From positions 50,001 through 114,000 of the forward strand of contig JACEEZ010022966.1 of NCBI GenBank assembly GCA_016584305.1: DNA of 64,000 nt, written 5' to 3'. Position 1 is the first letter of the stretch, and every line of letters begins with the position of its first letter. This DNA is from Chionoecetes opilio. Taxonomy: Eukaryota > Arthropoda > Malacostraca > Decapoda > Majidae. Both the position numbers and the translations under genes were made by a program. The notes under the pieces are model-generated. The model worked only from the letters and a program-made list of their open reading frames with translations. It made no database searches and had not been told where the DNA came from. Shown here in pieces: positions 58,733 through 64,000 of this stretch.

Positions 58733-59357
58733 ACTTGCACCGTCCTATAGACATGTGCCTAACCATTTACGATCATGTATATCCCTGATTTTGTCGGATA
58801 GTTCCCTTCAAGTGAACATACAAAGATAGGGCTTTCCGAACAACACAGCAAAGTGGAATTACTATGGCGATGAGGATTATGATGGGCAAAATCATGAAAG
58901 TAAAGTGGACAACCGGATTCAGGTAGACAGATAAGGAAAGGAGTCTTGTACAGGTGATTCCAATTCTGAGAAGTTAAAGAAAGTAAGTTCAGAAATGGTA
59001 TTAGTGACAAATTTAACGTTCGAAAAATGTATATACTTCAAGCTGTCAATAGGGAAGAGTCGAATAGTGAAATTAGCTACAAACCCTTCATGCAGTGTTT
59101 CAGGGAAGGTGTTCAAATAGTCAGAGCGCAAAAAGTATGCAATAAGAATTGCAAAGTGACCCGAAACTTCCTGATACATTGAACATACAGGACATACTAC
59201 CCACATAGAATGTTTGTGTACAGAAGAAGTGATGTCCGCAGAAACTTCTGTGAAAGAATGGTCGTGAGACCAAGTGGGTATAAAGACAGAACGATAAGGC
59301 CTTAGAAGCATTCGCCCGAGTTAGCACCACTTCACAAATACCCTCACTGGTTACAGG

Positions 59358-60093
59358 CAGTGGCGGATTAAGGTGGGGGGGGGGGGCTTTAGGGGCGGTA
59401 GCCCTGGGCCCAAACCTCAGGAGGGGCCCATGAATATTGAGATTTTTTTTTAAACTCATGGCAAGTTGCCCCTTGAAAGTTGTTTTCTATTATATCGTCG
59501 AAATCTGAGAATGGTCAGCAAACGTTTTGACATTACCCTGTTAGTCCTTTGTCAATGTTATTATGTTAATGTCTATAAAAATATCTATGCAGTTTTCAGA
59601 TCAGCTAACAGGCTAGAACTTCGTGCCATTACCCCCTCTTGGTCTTTTGGGCCAGGTTATTTTGAATTTTTTGTACAACTATTAAGTTCTCCTGCCTTCA
59701 TGACATTTATGTAAAGGTATTGGAGAGGGCTGTCACTGTTATTATATTTCTTTGTGAACGTGGTCTCCCATTACCGAGATAGGATGAAATTTTAGAGTCT
59801 AAGGGTAATGGTAATTTTCTATAAATATTGGAGGTTTTAGCAAACTATGACTCTTTTCTTTACGAACACATTAAGAGGTATGCAAACAAGGGCAAAGGAC
59901 ACACTTCATACTTGTCCTCAACTGCTTGTGAAGAGCTAATAGAGCTAATTTTTAGAAAATAATGGAATTGACATAAACAACTGTCGGGGTCAAGTTTATG
60001 ACAATGTCTCAAACATGAGTGGGAAGTATGTTGGTGTCCAAAATGTAATTAAGCAGCATTGCCCATTTGTAACATTCATACCATGGGTATTTG
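59358..60093 (+). mobile_element. hAT element 5' part, duplicate (unit 2)
   Basis: As 54943-55679, in the second unit. The poly-G run is shorter and one extra T and C are present. Confidence 0.8.
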
Positions 60094-62940
60094 TACATCA
60101 CAAAGGACTGACCAAGGGCACAACAAAGAGAGGTAACACAAAGCCCGCTTAGTTGCCAGTCCCTATAAAGAAGACAGTAAGAGAATAAAAAAAAGGGGGT
60201 GGAACAATTTAGTTCGGGAGGTGTTTTGAGACCTTGTCACTCTTCTCTTGAAAATATTTAAGTCGTAGGAATGTGGAAAAATAGAAACAGGAAAAGAGTT
60301 CCAGAGTTTACCACTGAAAGGGATGAAAGAGTAAAGATACTGATTAACTCTTGCATTAGGAAGATGGACAGAATAGGGATGAAAATGAGTAGAATGTCTC
60401 CCAGCGAGGCCACGGGAGGGGGGAGGCATACAGTTAGCAAGTTCAGAAGAGCAGTGAGCATGAAAATAACGGTAGAAGATAGCAAGAGAAGCAACATTGC
60501 GGCGGTGATTTAAAAATTGAAGACAGTCAGTCAGAGGAGGGGAGTTGATGAGACGATAAGCTTTTGACTCGACCCTGTTTAGGAGGGCTGTATGAGTGGA
60601 TCCCCCCCAAACATATGAAACATACTCCATACATGGGCGGATAAGACCCCTGTAGAGAGCAAGCAACTTGGAGGGAGAATAAAAAGGACGCAGACGCCAC
60701 AGGACACCTTACTTCTTAGAAGCTGTTTTAGCATGAGATGAGATGTGAGATTTCCAGTTCAGATTTTTAGTAAAGGTTAGTCCAAGAATGTTCATTGTAG
60801 CAGAAGGAGATAGTTGAGTGTCATTAAAGAATAGGGGATAGTTATCTGGTAGGTTTTGTCGAGTAGATAGGTGAAGAAATTGGGTTTTTGAGGCATTGAA
60901 CAAAACAAGGTTTGCTTTGCCCCAGTCAGAAATTATAGAAAGATCAGAAGTTAGGGGCTCGGTGGCATCTCTCCGTGAATCACTTAGTTCCTGTTGAGTT
61001 GGACGTCTAATAAACGATTTTGAAAAATGCAGGGTAGAATCATCAGCGTAGAAGTGGATAGGGCTTTAAGTTAGACTTAGATCATTAATGAATAATAGAA
61101 AGAGAGTGGGTGATAGGACAGAACCCTGGGGAACACCATTATTGCTAGATTTAGGAGAAGAACAATGTCCGTCTACAGTAGCAGCAATAAAACGGTTTGA
61201 AAGGAATATAAGATAAGATACTTTGATCCTATCTAGACACTTTGCAAGTACCAACGACAAGATTATTGACCATACAAAGTGCCACCACGCCAGGATGAAC
61301 CTGGTGGGAACCTGGTGGGATCGAACGCAGGGACGCTGCACGCAAGCCTACACCTCTACCAACCAAGCCACCCTGACGGGTGTTTGAAAGGAAACTTAAG
61401 ATGAAGATACAGAGAGTAGGATAGAAACTTAATGAGTGTAGTTTGAAAATTAAAGATTTGTGCCAGATCCTATCAAAAGCGGAAGTAGATAGACAAAGAC
61501 TGAAAAGTTTGACCAGGCAAGGTGCAAGCACAGAAGCACAGTTTTTGAGAGCAATAGGAGGGACTCCGTCAGGACCGTAAGCCTTCCGAGGATCTAGGCC
61601 AGGAAGGGTAAAGAAAACATTTTTCAAAGGATCTTAAAAAAAGGGGCATGATATAGTCAGAAAATGGAGTAGAGGGAGTATAAAGTTTTCACATCCAGGT
61701 GGAATTTTCAGCAAAGGGTTTGGAGAAAAAGATTTTGTTTTAAAAAAGGGACACAGCTAAGGAGCCATCTGGGTGAAGCACAGGAGGAAAAGATGAAAAA
61801 GAAAAATTGTTTTAGAGATGTTTTTAGTAGATGCCAAAATATCGACAAAAGTTTGATCAGAAAGATTTGACATTTTTATGAAAAAGGGAGTTTTTGGTAA
61901 GTTGAAAAAAAATTTGGGATGTTTACGGACAGAAATAGAAAGAGCACAGTTCAGGGGTTAATGGTTACGGTCCCGTCTGTGAGCCGGCTCTCTATAGGAC
62001 ACCCGAAAACAGGAGAGTTAAACCAAGGTTGGGGCTTTGGGTTTAGAAAAGTGTGTGAAATTCGCTTCTATGCCCAGAGCAATGATTCATTTATGCCCCC
62101 TCTGCACAAAAAAAAAGGATCTTGACATGAAGCAAAATCATTCCAGGGAAAATCGAGGTATCCCTTAGGTTTCCCACTTAGCTGGGGTTTTAAAATTTCC
62201 AGAAGCACCCCGCTAAGGGGGTCCGTGGCGGCCCCGGGGGAGTGATAGGGACAGTTAACAGAAAAAAATTATGATCGGGGGAAACCCCAACGGAGAAAAA
62301 GTTCACAGAGTAAGCAGAAGGGTTAGTAGTTAGGAAAAGATCATGTATGTTGTTTGCTACTTAGGGAAATGTTATCTCCCTGAGTCCAGCCATTCTCCAT
62401 TAAATACGGGATGAAATCTACAGAAATCCGGTTAGCCTCCATCTGTGCATCTAACAAATCAGTGGCAGCAACACAGCTTATCAAAGTCTCCACAGCTAAA
62501 TTCAATCACTTCACTAAACTGCGATATGCGTTACTCCCAAAGGATTCTAGAAAATTAGAACGAAAGGTTTGGTGATCCTTGTTCTCTTGGTGATTAGTAA
62601 ACGAGCTAGCTTGCATGAGGTGCCCAGCCCGTGAGCCTGGCTGTAGACGTGAGCGAACAAATGAAATTTTATCACTCGCATCAGTAATATATGAATTTGT
62701 CATTATATCCTAGCACATGGCAATGTGCTAGGATTCGGGCTGTGTAATCTAGATCTATACCCGAAAAAGCTCTAACAGCGGCGCTGGTAGGTAACAACTC
62801 AATCGGACCAACTGCCTTTGCAGAAGAATTAGGTTGCGGGGTCAGTGAGCTACTAATACGTGCTCCAGCGGAAGTGGCCATGCTTGTTAATGGAAGCTGA
62901 GGTAAAGAAGGGTTAATAGAAGCGGGTGGAAGTCTGTAGT
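60094..62940 (-). mobile_element. LINE copy E (same family, longest 5' extent)
   Basis: Minus strand, continuing past the unit-1 breakpoint. 60163-60666 is an open C-terminal stretch of 167 codons (HRRNVASLAIFYRYFHAHC; LPNARVNQYLYSFIPFSGKL). Beyond 61860 it carries linker sequence and, at 62506-62703 and 62681-62881, an ORF1-like region (SGIDLDYTARI; SFVRSRLQPGSRAGHLMQAS; NHQENKDHQTFRSNFLESFG). A 300-bp piece is deleted at 61480. Many single-base changes after 61620. Confidence 0.82.
61207..61381 (-). repeat. tRNA-derived SINE, duplicate (unit 2)
   Basis: Same insertion and flanking GTTTGAAAGGAA copies (61195-61206, 61382-61393) as in unit 1, so the SINE predates the tandem duplication. Confidence 0.9.
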
Positions 62941-63264
62941 GATGTGTACCGCATCGCAGTACACGATGGTTATTACTAGTTTCCTTAGACTTAGACTTAA
63001 CACCTCCTTGCGCGTCAATGCTATCGTCAGCGCCGGTGCGTTTATTCTCACCGCAAGGTTTACCAAATTCTTAGTTCACAAGTCAACTTCAAAACTAGCC
63101 CTTCGAACCATAAGACTACAGGTACAAATAATAATAGTGGAAAAAATTGCATAGTATAATTATGATAATAATTACTACAATCTTAATTATTATTATAATT
63201 GCAATTATTTTACGTGATTATTTTCTCTCACGTGTTTTTAAAAACATCGGTTTTTTATATAATG
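62941..63264. other. Unassigned spacer
   Basis: No gene recognised; 63160-63230 is AT-rich. Could be the 5' leader of LINE copy E. Confidence 0.4.
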
Positions 63265-63917
63265 CAGAGGTGGGCACTAACTACATTGAATGTATTTAAA
63301 TACTAAATACTAAATACATGGGAGAAATGTATCTAAATACCAAATACTAAATACATTTTACGAATGTATTTAAATACTAAAAACTAAATACACAATTTGT
63401 TTTTAAATACATTTGTAAATACTTTTTAAATGCACACAAATTTTAGGTATTCAGAATTATGTTTAAACAATAAAAAGGGTTGATAAATGAAAAATTATTT
63501 TCCATTGATTTTTTCCCTTTTTAGAAAAAAAAAAAAACAAAACCACCTGGCATTTAATTTAATCTACAATTTAAAAATGTCCGAAAAAAGGGATTTCCTT
63601 AGTTTTTGCTTTTCCCTTTGGAAATTTCCTTCTAGGCCTAAATTCCTTTAAAATAAAGAAATTTCCCTTGCAAGGGGAAAAACAAGGGTTCACTGTAAAA
63701 TCAGGATTCAGATTTTTGGGCGGGTTTTTGGCCAAATAATGTAAAAAAGGTATTAACATGATATTTTATGGTATTTAAAACAAATATTTAAAAATCATTA
63801 AAGTTTTAAACAAATTTTAAATAATAAAAACCCAAATGTTTTTATAAATACAGTTCAAAATACACAAATGATTTAAATATTTTTAGATACAAAGTATTTA
63901 AATACTCCCCAGCTCTG
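63265..63917. mobile_element. Non-autonomous hAT with TAAATAC subterminal repeats
   Basis: CAGAGGTGGGCACTAACTAC at 63265 and the inverted CAGAGCTGGGGAGTATTTAA ending at 63917 are CAGAG-type hAT ends. Many TAAATAC / GTATTTA units (63296-63440, 63880-63905) follow. The flanking 8 bp do not match clearly. No transposase. Confidence 0.75.
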
Positions 63918-63967
63918 AAAATGTATAGGTAAAACAAAGAAGAGCGTTATCACAGATGAGAAGAAAA

Positions 63968-64000
63968 TATATATATATATATATATATTAATATAAAATA
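63968..64000. repeat. (TA)n microsatellite at the window end
   Basis: TA run cut by the window edge. Confidence 0.9.

Larger units (their letters stand above)
57760..62100. repeat. Tandem segmental duplication, unit 2
   Basis: Begins GATGTTATTATCATC right after ...TTCAGAAAGATT of LINE copy D. Differs from unit 1 by a 300-bp deletion at 61480/61481 (unit 1 57067-57366), a shorter G run (12 against 17) and scattered single-base changes. The LINE continues past the unit-1 breakpoint, so unit 2 holds the original flank. The right limit is not sharp because the sequence becomes noisy after 61620. Confidence 0.9.

Overview
This window is eukaryotic, repeat-dominated intergenic DNA. I infer an arthropod, most likely a decapod crustacean, from the mix of repeats: several APE-type non-LTR retrotransposon lineages, a CR1 element with a TATGTTC-type 3' tail, Penelope-like, Helitron, hAT, Harbinger and large TIR elements, tRNA-derived SINEs, and very long (TA)n, (GA)n and (CA)n microsatellites. 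I found no rRNA gene, intact tRNA gene, CRISPR array or bacterial-style operon, and no convincing intact host gene. One short exon-like stretch (16104-16229) and one promoter-like stretch (18240-18436) are the only weak host-gene hints. Nearly every open reading frame is a broken mobile-element gene or a read-through of a microsatellite or palindrome.

Layout. 1-1452: start of a Myb/SANT-like ORF cut by a 1.15-kb TIR element that carries a palindromic MITE. 1786-8420: end-to-end but degenerate I-like LINE with a 13-bp target duplication. 9658-10094: Helitron helicase C-terminus and 3' hairpin. 10150-16072: microsatellites around a GCGAAT-rich element end, an uncharacterised transposase-like gene (minus strand), MITEs and a 5'-truncated RTE-like LINE with a 12-bp duplication. 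18484-18747: 264-bp palindrome. 19218-21530: CR1 element. 22383-22808: HARBI1 fragment. 24262-30125: minus-strand LINE split by an 802-bp TIR element and a 3.1-kb hAT element, the latter split by a 672-bp foldback. 30240-35345: two plus-strand LINE copies, one split by a 1.5-kb foldback with tandem arms. 35603-39152: minus-strand LINE split by a 2.28-kb TIR element. 39378-42178: Penelope-like element. 42555-45560: SINE head, Gypsy integrase, LINE, CR1 and hAT fragments. 46199-52972: hAT-like end, then a foldback copy split by a 5.87-kb TIR element with a large broken gene. 53344 to about 62100: a 4.4-kb tandem duplication carrying a MITE, a hAT fragment, a LINE and a SINE in each unit. 63265-63917: non-autonomous hAT.

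The most interesting signal is the pair of TIR elements at 35860-38143 and 46969-52837. Both start TAGTG and end CACTA, both have a 3-bp A/T target duplication (TTA and AAA) that can be read exactly because paralogous empty sites lie in this same window, and both encode minus-strand proteins of one family: an N-terminal Cys-rich segment, a shared DN[IL]D...FHGT core, and a C-terminal Cys-rich cluster. The longer one also has an XPG/FEN-like nuclease region. The closest described group I know is the Academ superfamily (AcademX-type); that assignment is inference.

Because so many insertions are nested and have readable empty sites, the window gives relative ages: LINE first, then hAT, then foldback at 24-30 kb; foldback first, then TIR element at 46-53 kb; LINE, then SINE, then tandem duplication at 53-62 kb.
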